Positions 4,858-5,705 of a stretch of DNA of 5,705 nucleotides are shown piece after piece (the stretch's first letter is position 1; each line of letters begins with the position of its first letter). Source of the stretch: Nitrospirota bacterium (GTDB lineage: Bacteria > Nitrospirota > UBA9217); contig DAIDTZ010000086.1 in NCBI GenBank assembly GCA_027456925.1, positions 1 through 5,705 of the forward strand. The letters are read 5' to 3'. The notes under the pieces are model-generated. The model made no database searches. It saw only the letters and a list, made by a program, of their open reading frames with translations, and was not told where the DNA came from. A program made the translations under genes and the position numbers.

Positions 4858-5705
4858 TCATCTTTTTCGTCGCTTCTTGCGGGAAGCGGTCGGCAGAAGG
4901 AAGTCCACGACGTCGTCCACCGTCACAATGCCCCGCATGAACCCGTTTTCATCAACCACGGGGGCGGCAAGCAGATTGTATTTCGATATGAACTCCGCAA
5001 CGTCCTTCTCCGCGACGTCCTGGGGAAGCGTCTTCACCGGCGTTTTCATGATGTCGCCCAGCAGCGTCTGCGGCAGCGCGAGAATGAGGTTTTTGAGCGA
5101 TACGACACCGACCACCAGCTCGTTCGCATCGAGGATATACAGGTAATAAATGGACTCCACGTTCGGGGCCTCGAGCCGCAGTTCCCGGATTGCCTCATCC
5201 ACGGTCATGTCCGGCGGAAAGGAAAGGTATTCCGTCGTCATAATACCGCCCGCAGTGTCTTCTTCATGTTCCAGAAGCTCCTGCACATCCTCGGCCTCGT
5301 CTTTTTCCATGAGCCCGATGAGTTCCTGGGCCTTGGCCTCGGGCAGATCTCCGAGAACATCCGCCGCCTCGTCAGGCGGCATGCGTTCGAGAATGTCGGA
5401 CGCCCGTTCCTTGGACATGTCATCTATGATATCCGCCTGCACGCGCGGCTCAAGTTCGTGAAGCGCCTCGGCTGCCGTGTCCACGTCGAGGCTTCCGAAA
5501 ATCGCAGTTCGCTCCCGTTGCGATACTTCGCTGATGATCTCGGCAAGGTCCGCCGGATGCATAGTCGATACTTTTTGCGTGGAAACGGTCAAGGTAAGCC
5601 GTGACAGCTTCGGCTCGATAGTTTGCACGTAATGCCAACCGATGAGTTTGTGCTGGAGGCGGTAATTGAAGAGCGACAGAAATCGTTCCCCCTGCCGTTC
5701 CACCC
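4858..5705 (-). CDS. Soluble MgtE_N-CBS domain protein, 5' end cut by window edge
   Basis: The frame is open to the right edge; 281 residues from a GTG at 5703 are visible. The first 45 residues (ending near PKLSRLTLTVSTQKVSTMHP) look like the end of a preceding domain, plausibly a PRC-barrel, so that GTG is probably not the true start. Then come an MgtE N-terminal superhelical domain (about 47-148, with repeated DxAAE/DEAADVL-type units) and two CBS domains (about 151-208 and 215-271), ending in a basic tail SRKKRRKR. In MgtE channels this cytosolic module binds Mg2+ and gates the pore, but here the MgtE membrane domain is absent. The next gene downstream is an Nramp-type transporter, so this protein may sense Mg2+ or nucleotide and control that partner. 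The domain calls are firm; the partnership is inferred from gene order. Confidence 0.9.
   Translation of the reverse strand, partial: VERQGERFLSLFNYRLQHKLIGWHYVQTIEPKLSRLTLTVSTQKVSTMHPADLAEIISEVSQRERTAIFGSLDVDTAAEALHELEPRVQADIIDDMSKERASDILERMPPDEAADVLGDLPEAKAQELIGLMEKDEAEDVQELLEHEEDTAGGIMTTEYLSFPPDMTVDEAIRELRLEAPNVESIYYLYILDANELVVGVVSLKNLILALPQTLLGDIMKTPVKTLPQDVAEKDVAEFISKYNLLAAPVVDENGFMRGIVTVDDVVDFLLPTASRKKRRKR

Noticed and set aside
4672..5604. Long + strand open frame (310 codons) opposite the MgtE_N-CBS gene
   Set aside because: Its translation is Arg/His-rich with no recognisable domain, while the - strand gives clear MgtE_N and CBS domains. It is an antisense shadow of codon bias.

Overview
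The window reads as ordinary chromosome of an anaerobic or microaerobic Gram-negative-type bacterium with moderate-to-high GC. The gene types and protein flavour suggest Nitrospirota or Desulfobacterota, but this is an impression and no ribosomal or other strong marker is present. Genes are tightly packed, with no mobile element, CRISPR array, tRNA or rRNA. No gene-free stretch exceeds 300 bases.

Left part (1-1726, + strand): the 3' part of coaE (dephospho-CoA kinase, cut by the left edge) overlaps a GNAT acetyltransferase gene by 4 bases. A Crp/Fnr-family regulator follows 30 bases later. The three probably form one operon, which ends at a long hairpin facing the next gene.

Middle (1784-2779): a divergent pair. 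To the left runs a small four-helix membrane protein that resembles a fragment of heme-copper oxidase subunit I. To the right run a DUF1858 (hybrid-cluster-associated) CxxC protein and a 45-residue four-cysteine zinc-ribbon-like protein, closed by a strong intrinsic terminator. The intergenic region holds two copies of a Crp-like palindrome, TATGA-N6-TCATA. Each is centred exactly 41.5 bases upstream of the start site implied by a good -10 element, one for each direction. This is the class II activator position, and the adjacent Crp/Fnr protein is the obvious candidate regulator. Its recognition helix has lost the arginine that reads the base changed in this motif relative to the E. coli CRP site. 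Together these look like a compact redox or nitrosative-stress regulon; the function is inferred.

Right part (2839-5705): queC (preQ0 synthase for queuosine-type modification) carries an in-frame 7-bp tandem repeat inside its coding sequence. Convergent to it, on the - strand, are a divergent Nramp-family metal transporter with altered metal-site motifs and, upstream of it, a soluble MgtE_N-CBS protein cut by the right edge. The pairing of a transporter lacking the classical transition-metal signature with a Mg2+-sensing-type cytosolic module suggests Mg2+ or Mn2+ transport.

The most interesting items are the paired -41.5 operators, the unlisted 45-residue protein, and the Nramp/MgtE_N-CBS pairing.
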